A stretch of 28,433 nucleotides of DNA from JBDLRH01 sp039800165 (GTDB lineage: Bacteria; Pseudomonadota; Gammaproteobacteria; Burkholderiales; Burkholderiaceae_C): the NCBI GenBank assembly GCA_039800165.1, contig JBDLRH010000133.1, positions 1 to 28,433 on the forward strand. Direction: 5' to 3'. This document shows, piece by piece, positions 1 to 6,883 of this stretch; the stretch's first letter is position 1; each line of letters starts with the position of its first letter. The position numbers and the translations under genes were made by a program. The notes below the pieces were generated by a model that was not told where the DNA came from, did no database searches, and saw nothing but the letters and a program-made list of their open reading frames with translations.

Positions 1-721
1 GCCCGGTGAGCCCGTCGCGTCGGTACGAAAAGAACCGTGAGGGGTCTTCGACGGTGCACCACGCGGCGCCCGCGACCGCACCGACTCCGGCTGCCTCCAA
101 CCGGTCGCGGGCCAGCCCGGCCAGGTCAGCCAGCCAACGCTCGCGCCCGTCGCGCATCCCCTGGGGTGTGAAGCGCTGGCCCCCGCCGAACGCCTGCACC
201 ACCTCCTCGCCGACTTCAAAGCGCCGAGGGCCGATGCACGGCCCGAGCCACGCCGCGAGCTGATCGGGGTCGCAACCCGCCTCGGCACCGAGGCGGTCGA
301 GCGTGGCCTCCAGCACCCCGGTGGCCAGGCCGCGCCAGCCCGCGTGCACCGCCGCCACCGCCCGGGCTTGGCGGCACGCCAACAGCACCGGCAGGCAGTC
401 GGCCACCAGTACGCAGCAGGCCACGCCGGGCTCGCGCGTCCAGACGGCATCGGCCTCGGGCTGCGTCGGCACGGTGGCCGACGAGGCTTCGACCACGTGT
501 GCGCCGTGCACCTGGTTCAGCCACTGCGGCTGCGCCGGGGCCATCGCGCCAGCCAGGGCGCCGCGGTTGCGGGCCACGTCCCCCGAAACATCGCCCACAT
601 GGGCACCAAGGTTGAGCCCGGCATAGTGGCCTCCGCTGAAGCCACCCTCGCGGGTGCTCATGCACGCGCCCACCGCCGGCGGCGCCGCCCACTCCACGGG
701 CAAGCCGAAGCCGGCACGCAT
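1..721 (-). CDS. pgeF: Laccase-domain (YfiH/PgeF) peptidoglycan-editing / polyphenol oxidase, 3' end cut by window edge
   Basis: The reading frame enters from the left edge on the minus strand and gives 240 residues; only the last few residues of the family (usual length about 240-260) are missing. The metal-site motifs are present in order: NQVHG (His72), VADCLPV (Cys109) and HAGWRG (His126), with STREGG near residue 22 and NLGAHVGD near residue 37. The family is a copper- or zinc-binding cytosolic enzyme described both as a polyphenol oxidase/purine nucleoside phosphorylase and as PgeF, which hydrolyses wrongly incorporated L-Ser in peptidoglycan precursors. The ATG at 721 lies 4 nt after the stop of the upstream isomerase gene and has no clear Shine-Dalgarno sequence, which suggests translational coupling in one operon. 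Family call is firm; the exact physiological substrate is not decided by sequence. Confidence 0.9.
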   Translation of the reverse strand, partial: MRAGFGLPVEWAAPPAVGACMSTREGGFSGGHYAGLNLGAHVGDVSGDVARNRGALAGAMAPAQPQWLNQVHGAHVVEASSATVPTQPEADAVWTREPGVACCVLVADCLPVLLACRQARAVAAVHAGWRGLATGVLEATLDRLGAEAGCDPDQLAAWLGPCIGPRRFEVGEEVVQAFGGGQRFTPQGMRDGRERWLADLAGLARDRLEAAGVGAVAGAAWCTVEDPSRFFSYRRDGLTG

Positions 722-725
722 CGGC

Positions 726-1358
726 TCAGGCCGCGTCGGGACAGGCCTCGGGGCGAGTCTTGTCGAAGGCGTCCAGCTTCATGCACGCCTCGAAGACACG
801 CATCACGTGGGGCACGTGCTCGAGCCGACAGTCGAAACGCTGGGCATTGAAGATCTGCGGCACGAGTACGCAGTCGGCCAGGGTCGGGCTCTCGCCATGG
901 CAATACGTCGAGGGCTGCGCCGCGAGCTGTCGCTCCACCACCTCGAGGCCCGTCTCCACCCAGTGCCGGTACCAGCGGTTCTTGTCGTCCTCCGAGACGG
1001 CCAGCGGGCCGACCAGGTAGCGCAGCACGCGCAGGTTGTTCAATGGGTGGATCTCGCACGCGACGTCCAACGCGAGCGCGCGCACGCGCGCACGCTCGAG
1101 CGGGTCGGCGGGAAGCAGGGGGGGCTCAGGGTGCGTCTCGTCGAGGTACTCGATGATCGCCAGCGACTGCGTCACCACCTTCTCGCCGTCGCGCAGCAAC
1201 GGCACCAGGCGCGAGGCGGAGACCGCGGCATACGACTCCCCCGTCTGCTCGTTCTTCTGCAGATGCACCGAGCGGTAGTCGTAGTCGATGCCCTTGAGCG
1301 CGAGCGCGATGCGCACGCGGTAGGAGGCCGATGACCGGAAATAGTTGAAGAGCTCCAT
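726..1358 (-). CDS. maiA: Maleylpyruvate / maleylacetoacetate isomerase (zeta-class glutathione S-transferase)
   Basis: The product is 210 residues, the normal length for zeta-class GSTs. The N-terminal thioredoxin-like domain carries the signature SSASYRVR (residues 9-16), which holds the catalytic Ser and the glutathione-activating region, followed by a QSLAIIEYL glutathione-binding segment near residue 64; the rest is the all-helical C-terminal domain. The family isomerises maleylacetoacetate (tyrosine/homogentisate route) or maleylpyruvate (gentisate route) in the cytosol with glutathione as cofactor. It lies 14 nt downstream of a fumarylpyruvate/fumarylacetoacetate hydrolase gene, the enzyme for the next step, so both are probably co-transcribed. 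Sequence alone does not separate maleylpyruvate (NagL) from maleylacetoacetate (MaiA) activity; no ring-cleaving dioxygenase gene is visible nearby. Confidence 0.92.
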   Translation of the reverse strand: MELFNYFRSSASYRVRIALALKGIDYDYRSVHLQKNEQTGESYAAVSASRLVPLLRDGEKVVTQSLAIIEYLDETHPEPPLLPADPLERARVRALALDVACEIHPLNNLRVLRYLVGPLAVSEDDKNRWYRHWVETGLEVVERQLAAQPSTYCHGESPTLADCVLVPQIFNAQRFDCRLEHVPHVMRVFEACMKLDAFDKTRPEACPDAA

Positions 1359-1372
1359 GCCGGCCCCCGTCG

Positions 1373-2065
1373 TCAGCGTACATGCACGGTCAACGTACCC
1401 AGGCCCGCCACCGCCCCTTCCATCGTCTGGCCGCGCGTGACCGCCCCCACACCGGCGGGCGTTCCGGTGTAGATCAGGTCACCCGGCTGCAGCACCCAGG
1501 CTGCGCTCAGGTGCTCGATGGTCTCGGCCACGTTCCAGATCAGGTCGGCGAGGTCGCCCTTCTGCTTGACCACGCCGTCCACGCTGAGCGTGATCGGGCC
1601 ACGTGTGAGCTCACCGGTGCGTGCGATGGGGTGGATCGGCCCGATCGGCGCCGACTGCTCGAAAGCCTTGCCGATGCACCACGGGCGGCCCTGCTTCTTC
1701 ATGTCGTTCTGCAGGTCTCGCCGTGTCATGTCCAGCCCGATCGCATAGCCGTAGATGTGGCCGAGCGCGTCCGCGGCCCGGATGCCTGCCCCACCGACGC
1801 CGATGGCCACCACGAGCTCGATCTCGTGGTGCAAGTTGGCGGTGAGGGTCGGGTAGTCGATCTCGCCGGTTTGCCCCTCAGCCACCGGCACCACCGTGTC
1901 GGCAGGCTTCAGGAAAAAGAACGGGGGCTCGCGCCCGGTGTGCCCCATCTCTTGCGCATGCTCGACGTAATTGCGGCCCACGCAATAGACGCGATGGACG
2001 GGGAACCCCCCCCCTCCCGCCACGGGCACGACAGTGGGTGCAGGCGCAGGCAACACGAGATCCAT
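1373..2065 (-). CDS. Fumarylpyruvate / fumarylacetoacetate hydrolase family protein (NagK-like)
   Basis: The product is 230 residues. It is a single-domain FAH-fold hydrolase with VYCVGRNYVEHAQEMG near the N-terminus, the metal-ligand region around HHEIELVVAIG, then GYAIGLDMTRRDLQ, and near the C-terminus QPGDLIYTGTPAGVGAV. These enzymes cleave fumarylpyruvate to fumarate and pyruvate, or fumarylacetoacetate to fumarate and acetoacetate, using a divalent metal. The short length and the VHRVYCVGRNY start resemble NagK of the gentisate pathway more than eukaryote-type FAH. An in-frame ATG at 2113 would add 16 residues, but the ATG at 2065 has a GGAG sequence 9 nt upstream and keeps the gene clear of the divergent Nudix gene, so I prefer it. 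First gene of a likely operon with the isomerase and pgeF. Confidence 0.9.
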   Translation of the reverse strand: MDLVLPAPAPTVVPVAGGGGFPVHRVYCVGRNYVEHAQEMGHTGREPPFFFLKPADTVVPVAEGQTGEIDYPTLTANLHHEIELVVAIGVGGAGIRAADALGHIYGYAIGLDMTRRDLQNDMKKQGRPWCIGKAFEQSAPIGPIHPIARTGELTRGPITLSVDGVVKQKGDLADLIWNVAETIEHLSAAWVLQPGDLIYTGTPAGVGAVTRGQTMEGAVAGLGTLTVHVR

Positions 2066-2126
2066 ATGACGTGACTCCGATGGCAGGGCGGGGATATCGG
2101 TCGATGATGCCATGGCCCGGGCTGGC

Positions 2127-2138
2127 TACACTCGCAGC
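2127..2138 (+). promoter_or_regulatory. Putative -10 box giving a leaderless start for the Nudix gene
   Basis: TACACT (2127-2132) ends 6 nt before the preferred ATG at 2139, and no Shine-Dalgarno sequence precedes that ATG. If transcription starts the usual 6-7 nt after the box, the mRNA begins at or next to the A of ATG. No good -35 match is visible at 16-18 nt spacing, so the call is tentative. Confidence 0.35.
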
Positions 2139-2681
2139 ATGCTCCATCGAGCCCCGATCAAGCACTGTCGACAGTGCGGCCACGCAGTGGCCTACCACGT
2201 ACCCGAGGGCGACAACCGTGAGCGTGCCGTCTGCGCCGCATGCACGCATATCCACTACGAGAACCCGCTGAACGTGGTCGGCACAGTGCCCGTCTGGGGT
2301 GATCAGGTACTGTTGTGCCGCCGCGCGATCGAGCCCCGGCACGGCTTCTGGACGCTGCCGGCGGGTTTCCTGGAGCTGGGTGAAAGCACCTCGGCCGGGG
2401 CGCTGCGCGAGACGGACGAGGAGGCCGGCGCACGCGTCGAGCTCGAGGGCCTGTACACGATGATGAACGTGGTGCGTGTGGGCCAGGTGCACTTCTACTA
2501 CCGGGCGCGTCTGCTGACCACCGACTTCGACCCCGGCCCCGAAACCCTGGAGGCGCGGCTCTTCAGCGAAGCGGAAATCCCCTGGGAGCATCTGGCGTTT
2601 CGCACGGTGCGCGAGACCCTGGAGCGCTACTTCGCCGACCGCCGCAGCGGAGGCTTCGGGCTGCACTGCGTCGACCTCTGA
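2139..2681 (+). CDS. Nudix hydrolase with N-terminal zinc ribbon (NudC/YjhB-like)
   Basis: The product is 180 residues. Residues 10-35 contain two CxxC pairs (Cys10/Cys13 and Cys32/Cys35) forming a zinc ribbon. The Nudix domain follows, with the full box from Gly76 through Glu82 to RETDEEAGA (residues 90-98), which fits GX5EX7REUXEEXGU. Such proteins hydrolyse a nucleoside diphosphate linked to another moiety (NADH, ADP-ribose, FAD and similar) with Mg2+; the substrate cannot be assigned here. An upstream in-frame ATG at 2112 would add nine residues, but the start at 2139 places the conserved HCRQCG ribbon where homologues have it and sits directly behind a -10-like box. The gene is transcribed away from the hydrolase-isomerase operon and appears to stand alone. 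Confidence 0.9.
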   Translation: MLHRAPIKHCRQCGHAVAYHVPEGDNRERAVCAACTHIHYENPLNVVGTVPVWGDQVLLCRRAIEPRHGFWTLPAGFLELGESTSAGALRETDEEAGARVELEGLYTMMNVVRVGQVHFYYRARLLTTDFDPGPETLEARLFSEAEIPWEHLAFRTVRETLERYFADRRSGGFGLHCVDL

Positions 2682-2715
2682 CGGCCCAGGCTGTCAACGC
2701 GACACCCTGGCGTGC

Positions 2716-2744
2716 CGTTATCGACTGCAGCGGGTTTGTAGAAT
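2716..2744 (+). promoter_or_regulatory. Putative sigma-70 promoter for the HiPIP gene
   Basis: TAGAAT at 2739-2744, preceded by TTG, is a good -10 match in an otherwise GC-rich stretch between the Nudix stop (2681) and the HiPIP start (2912). The -35 region around 2716-2721 is poor. A start near 2751 would give a leader of about 160 nt. Confidence 0.4.
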
Positions 2745-2911
2745 GCGGCGCCCGCGCCCGAGCAAGTCACTCGGGTTTCGAGCGTTCGCTTGCGAGAGCG
2801 CGGGCTGCTGCCTACGCTCCGCCTGTTCTGGGAAACCCCTGTCGGCCCGTGCATGAAGCGGCCGCGTCCGGCAGCCCGATCTCCCGCCGTTTCAACCACA
2901 GGAAGCCCTCG

Positions 2912-3208
2912 ATGTCCACCCGTCGTCAATTCATCCGCATCGTTCCCGTCGCTGGTGCCGCGCTCATCGCCGGCCGCGACGCGCTGGCCCAGGCCAAGCT
3001 CGACGAGAACGACCCGCAGGCCAAGGCGCTGGCCTACGTGGCCGACGCCACCAAGTCCAAGCACGCCAAGTACCAGAAGGGCCAGAACTGCCAGAACTGC
3101 CAGCTGTTCCAGGGCAAGGCCACCGACGCGTGGGGCGGCTGCCCGCTGTTCGCCGGCAAGCAGGTTGCGGGCCCGGGCTGGTGCAGCGCCTGGGTCAAGA
3201 AGGCCTGA
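2912..3208 (+). CDS. hip: High-potential iron-sulfur protein (HiPIP), Tat-exported
   Basis: The product is a 98-residue precursor. The N-terminus STRRQFIR followed by a hydrophobic stretch and ALAQA (about residues 24-28) is a twin-arginine signal peptide, as expected for a protein that folds around its cluster before export. The mature part carries four cysteines (Cys60, Cys63, Cys77, Cys91) in the HiPIP arrangement C-x2-C-x13-C-x13-C, which ligate one [4Fe-4S] cluster cycling between 3+ and 2+. HiPIPs are soluble periplasmic electron carriers between the bc1 complex and a terminal acceptor such as a photosynthetic reaction centre or an oxidase. The ATG at 2912 has AGGAAG upstream; an earlier in-frame GTG at 2849 would bury the twin-arginine motif. 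Single-gene unit with its own promoter and terminator; the redox partner is not visible here. Confidence 0.93.
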   Translation: MSTRRQFIRIVPVAGAALIAGRDALAQAKLDENDPQAKALAYVADATKSKHAKYQKGQNCQNCQLFQGKATDAWGGCPLFAGKQVAGPGWCSAWVKKA

Positions 3209-3231
3209 GCCACGGCCTTCGCGCCAACCAG

Positions 3232-3256
3232 AAGGGGCCCCGAGGGGCCCCTTTTT
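3232..3256 (+). terminator. Rho-independent terminator of the HiPIP gene
   Basis: AAGGGGCCC (3232-3240) pairs with GGGCCCCTT (3245-3253) around a CGAG loop, followed by a T run at 3252-3256. It lies 24 nt after the HiPIP stop and separates it from the convergent lpdA gene. Confidence 0.9.
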
Positions 3257-3297
3257 CGTGAGGTGAGCACCCGGCCGCCCAGGCGCCGCCCCCTCCC

Positions 3298-5088
3298 TCA
3301 GCGCCGCGCAGGCGGCAAGTCGGTGCAGCTGCCGTGCGCAGCCTCGGCGGCCATGCCGATGCTCTCCCCGAGCGTGGGGTGCGGGTGGATTGTCTTGCCG
3401 ATGTCCACCTCGTCGGCGCCCATCTCGATGGCCAGCGCCACCTCGCCGATCATGTCCCCGGCGTGCGTACCGACGATGCCGCCGCCGAGCACGCGGTGCG
3501 TCTCGGCGTCGAAGAGCAGCTTCGTGAAGCCCTCGTCGCGGCCATTGGCGATCGCACGGCCCGAGGCGCTCCACGGGAAGAGGCCCTTCTTCACGGCGAT
3601 GCCGCGCGCCTTGGCATCGTCCTCGGTCAGGCCCACCCACGCGACTTCGGGGTCGGTGTAGGCCACGCTCGGGATCACGCGGGCGTCGAAGCGCGCCTTC
3701 GTGTCGCCCGCGGCGACCTCGGCCGCCACGTGCGCCTCGTGCACCGCCTTGTGCGCGAGCATCGGCTGGCCAACGATGTCGCCGATGGCGTAGATGTGCG
3801 GCACGTTCGTGCGCATCTGCACGTCCACCGGGATGAAGCCGCGCTCGTTGACCACGATGCCTGCCTTATCGGCGCCGATCTTGCGGCCGTTCGGCGCGCG
3901 GCCCACGGCCTGCAGCACGAGGTCGTACACGCCCTCGCTCGGCTGCCCGTCGAGCCCCTCGAACTTCACGCGGATGCCCTCGGCCGTCGCCTCGGCGCCC
4001 ACCGTCTTCGTCTTCAGGCGGATGTTGTCGAAACGGCGTGCGTTCATCTTCTGCCAGACCTTGACGAGATCGCGGTCGGCGCCCTGCATCAGGCCGTCCA
4101 TCATTTCCACCACGTCCAGGCGCGCACCGAGCGTGGAGTAGACGGTGCCCATCTCGAGCCCGATGATGCCGCCGCCGATGACGAGCATGCGCTCGGGCCG
4201 CTGGCGCAGCTCCAATGCGCCCGTGGAATCGACGATGCGAGGGTCATCGGGCAGGAACGGCAGGCGCACCGCCTGCGAACCCGCGGCCACGATGCATTGC
4301 GCAAAGCGCACCACCTGCGTCTTGCCGGTCTTGTCCTGGGCGTCTCCGCTGGTCTCTTCCACGGCGACGTGCAAGGGGTCGATGAAGCTGCCGTAGCCGC
4401 GCACCACCGTCACCTTGCGCATCTTGGCCATGGCGGCCAGGCCGCCGGTGAGCTTGCCGATCACCTTTTCCTTGTGGCCGCGCAGCTTGTCGATGCTGAG
4501 CTTGGGCGCGCCGAACTCCACGCCCAGGTCGGCCATGTGGCTCACCTCGTCCATCACCGCCGCCACATGCAGCAGCGCCTTGGAGGGAATGCAGCCGACG
4601 TTCAGGCACACGCCGCCGAGCGTGGCGTAGCGCTCCACCAGGATGACCTTGAGGCCGAGGTCTGCCGCGCGGAAGGCGGCGCTGTAGCCGCCCGGGCCGG
4701 CGCCCAGCACCAGCAAGTCGCAGTCGAGGTCGACGCTGCCGGCAAAGCTGGCAGCAGCGGGCGCGGCAACGGGGGCCGATGCAGCCGCTGCAGGCGTAGG
4801 CGCTGCAGTCGCCGGCGCCGGCGCAGCGGCTACAGGTGCTGCACCAGCCCCCGCCGCCTCCAGCGACAGCACCACCGTGCCTTCGTTGACCTTGTCACCC
4901 AACTTGACCTTGAGCTCCTTCACCACACCCGCGTGCGACGAAGGAATTTCCATCGAGGCCTTGTCGGATTCGACGGTGATGAGCGACTGCTCGGCCTTGA
5001 TCGTGTCGCCGGGCTTGACCAGCACCTCGATCACGGCCACGTCCTTGAAGTCGCCAATGTCGGGAACCTTGATGTCGATGAGTGCCAT
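3298..5088 (-). CDS. lpdA: Dihydrolipoyl dehydrogenase (PDH E3) with N-terminal lipoyl domain
   Basis: The product is 596 residues, about 120 longer than a plain E3 because residues 1-80 form a lipoyl domain with the lipoylated lysine at Lys43 in the ESDKASME motif. An Ala/Pro-rich linker (about 81-115) leads to the FAD domain with GAGPGGYSAA (about 129-138) and the redox-active disulfide in GGVCLNVGCIPSK (Cys161 and Cys166). A GGGIIGLE NAD-binding motif follows, and the C-terminal dimer domain holds the catalytic His570-Glu575 pair (HPTLGE). E3 reoxidises dihydrolipoamide on E2 and passes electrons to NAD+. E3 with a fused lipoyl domain is known from Ralstonia and Neisseria PDH operons. Start chosen at the ATG with AGGA just upstream. 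Third gene of the aceE-aceF-lpdA operon. Confidence 0.97.
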   Translation of the reverse strand: MALIDIKVPDIGDFKDVAVIEVLVKPGDTIKAEQSLITVESDKASMEIPSSHAGVVKELKVKLGDKVNEGTVVLSLEAAGAGAAPVAAAPAPATAAPTPAAAASAPVAAPAAASFAGSVDLDCDLLVLGAGPGGYSAAFRAADLGLKVILVERYATLGGVCLNVGCIPSKALLHVAAVMDEVSHMADLGVEFGAPKLSIDKLRGHKEKVIGKLTGGLAAMAKMRKVTVVRGYGSFIDPLHVAVEETSGDAQDKTGKTQVVRFAQCIVAAGSQAVRLPFLPDDPRIVDSTGALELRQRPERMLVIGGGIIGLEMGTVYSTLGARLDVVEMMDGLMQGADRDLVKVWQKMNARRFDNIRLKTKTVGAEATAEGIRVKFEGLDGQPSEGVYDLVLQAVGRAPNGRKIGADKAGIVVNERGFIPVDVQMRTNVPHIYAIGDIVGQPMLAHKAVHEAHVAAEVAAGDTKARFDARVIPSVAYTDPEVAWVGLTEDDAKARGIAVKKGLFPWSASGRAIANGRDEGFTKLLFDAETHRVLGGGIVGTHAGDMIGEVALAIEMGADEVDIGKTIHPHPTLGESIGMAAEAAHGSCTDLPPARR

Positions 5089-5106
5089 CTCTATTCCTAT
5101 TCAGTT

Positions 5107-5143
5107 GGGGACAGAGCTCCGCCTGCGGCTACGGTCTGTCCCG
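5107..5143. repeat. REP-like inverted repeat between aceF and lpdA
   Basis: GGGACAGA (5108-5115) and TCTGTCCC (5135-5142) are perfect 8-bp arms, flanked by one more G-C base pair or near pair. They enclose a smaller hairpin of CCGC and GCGG (5119-5128). The structure fills most of the 62-nt gap between the aceF stop and the lpdA start and lacks a T run on either strand, so it is not a classical terminator. The GGGACAGA/TCTGTCCC arms resemble dispersed palindromic repeats seen in many Burkholderiales genomes, but copy number cannot be judged from this window. Confidence 0.6.
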
Positions 5144-5150
5144 CAAGTCA

Positions 5151-6845
5151 TCACAACATCGTCCGGCGGAAGTCCGCCAGGATCTGGCCCAGGTACGCGT
5201 TGAAGCGCGCGGCAGCGGCCCCGTCGATGACGCGATGGTCCCAGGTCAGCGACAGCGGCAGCATCAGGCGCGGCGTGAATTCCTTGCCGTTCCACACCGG
5301 CTCCATCTGGCTCTTGCACACGCCCAGGATGGCCACTTCCGGCGCGTTGATGATGGGCGTGAAGTAGCGCCCGCCGATGCCGCCGAGGCTCGAGATGGTG
5401 AAGGTGGCGCCGCTCATGTCGGCCGGGCCCAGCTTGCCGTCGCGCGCCTTCTTGGCCAGTTCGCCCATCTCCTGGCTGATCGCCAGGATGCCCTTCTGGT
5501 CGGCGTTCTTGATCACCGGCACCACCAGGCCATTGGGCGTGTCGGCCGCAAAGCCGATGTGCCAGTAGTTCTTGTAGATCAGCGCATCGCTGCCCGACTC
5601 CACATCGAGCGAGCTGTTGAACTCGGGGAACTTCTTGAGCGCGGCCACGCAGGCCTTGATCAGGAAGGCCAGCATCGTGACCTTGATGCCGCTCTTCTCG
5701 TTTTCCTTGTTCAGCTGAACGCGGAAGGCTTCCAGGTCGGTGATGTCGGCATCGTCGTGGTTGGTGACGGCCGGAATCATGATCGCGTTGCGCAGCAGGT
5801 TGGCGCCGCTGATCTTCTTGATGCGCGACATCTCCTTGCGCTCGATCGGGCCGAACTTCGCGAAGTCGACCTTCGGCCACGGGATCAGGCCCAGGGCCTC
5901 GCCGCCGCCGGCACCGCCGGCCGGGGCCTTGGCCGCCTGCGCCTTGGTCTGCGCGGCGCCCGCCATCACCGCCTTGGTGAAGGACTGCACATCGTCTTGC
6001 GTGATGCGTCCCTTGGGGCCGGAGCCCTTGACCTCGTCAAGCGGCACCCCCAGTTCGCGCGCGAACTTGCGCACCGAAGGCGACGCATGCGGCAGGCCCA
6101 CCGGTGCGGTGGTCGGGTTGTGGGCTGCGGCGGGTGCAGCAGATGCAACGGCAGCAGTCGTCGGCGCAGATGGAGCAGATGGAGCCGATGCAGCAGTTGC
6201 GGCAACTGCCGGGGCAGCCGGTGCGGGCGCCACAGGCGATGCCGCCGCTGCCGTGGCAGGCGCCGCCGACACCCCTTGCACGATCGCCAGCAAGTCACCG
6301 ATGTTGACCTTGTCGCCGAGCTTGACCTTGAGTTCCTTGACCACACCGGCCGCGCTCGAAGGAATCTCCATCGACGCCTTGTCGCTTTCCACCGTGATCA
6401 GCGACTGCTCGACCTTGACGGCATCGCCGGGCTTGACCAGCAGTTCGATGACAGCGACGTCCTTGAAGTCGCCGATGTCGGGCACGCGCACCTCGATCGG
6501 GCCGCTGGCTGCACTTGCAGCCGTGGCCGGCGCAGCCACCGCAGCCGCTACCGGGGCAACAGATGCAGATGCGGGCGCAGAAGCGGGCGCAGAAGCAGCA
6601 GCTACGCCCTCCGCCTCAAGCATCAGCACCAGCGTGCCCTCGTTGACCTTGTCACCGAGCTTGACCTTGAGCTCCTTGACCACGCCGGCGTGGCTGGAGG
6701 GAATCTCCATCGACGCCTTGTCGCTTTCCACCGTGATCAGCGACTGCTCGGCTTTCACCGTGTCGCCGGGCTTGACCAGCACCTCGATGACGGCCACGTC
6801 CTTGAAGTCGCCGATGTCCGGAACCTTGACTTCCACCAATGCCAT
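5151..6845 (-). CDS. aceF: Dihydrolipoyllysine acetyltransferase (PDH E2)
   Basis: The product is 564 residues. It has two lipoyl domains (about residues 1-78 and 116-195), each with an ESDKASME lipoylation site (Lys43 and Lys155), joined by long Ala/Pro/Ser linkers. A peripheral-subunit-binding domain around SVRKFARELG and GRITQDDV follows. The C-terminal acyltransferase catalytic domain ends with DHRVIDGA, whose His537 and Asp541 are the catalytic pair. E2 forms the core of the pyruvate dehydrogenase complex and transfers acetyl groups from lipoyl arms to CoA. A GGAGAG Shine-Dalgarno precedes the ATG at 6845, 38 nt after the aceE stop. Two lipoyl domains here plus one on E3 give the complex three types of lipoyl arm. 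Confidence 0.97.
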   Translation of the reverse strand: MALVEVKVPDIGDFKDVAVIEVLVKPGDTVKAEQSLITVESDKASMEIPSSHAGVVKELKVKLGDKVNEGTLVLMLEAEGVAAASAPASAPASASVAPVAAAVAAPATAASAASGPIEVRVPDIGDFKDVAVIELLVKPGDAVKVEQSLITVESDKASMEIPSSAAGVVKELKVKLGDKVNIGDLLAIVQGVSAAPATAAAASPVAPAPAAPAVAATAASAPSAPSAPTTAAVASAAPAAAHNPTTAPVGLPHASPSVRKFARELGVPLDEVKGSGPKGRITQDDVQSFTKAVMAGAAQTKAQAAKAPAGGAGGGEALGLIPWPKVDFAKFGPIERKEMSRIKKISGANLLRNAIMIPAVTNHDDADITDLEAFRVQLNKENEKSGIKVTMLAFLIKACVAALKKFPEFNSSLDVESGSDALIYKNYWHIGFAADTPNGLVVPVIKNADQKGILAISQEMGELAKKARDGKLGPADMSGATFTISSLGGIGGRYFTPIINAPEVAILGVCKSQMEPVWNGKEFTPRLMLPLSLTWDHRVIDGAAAARFNAYLGQILADFRRTML

Positions 6846-6883
6846 GTTGTCTCTCCGCGTCGTGTCGTGTTCAGGCGCCGTGT

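Noticed and set aside
3334..5367. Very long open frame antisense to lpdA (and similar frames antisense to aceE, pheT, thrS and the sensor kinase)
   Set aside because: They are by-products of high G+C codon bias. The products are His/Arg/Ala-rich with no recognisable domain, while the opposite strand encodes well-known proteins.
6110..6610. Short tandem-like GCA-rich repeats in aceF
   Set aside because: They encode the flexible Ala/Pro/Ser linkers normal for E2 proteins, not a separate repeat element.
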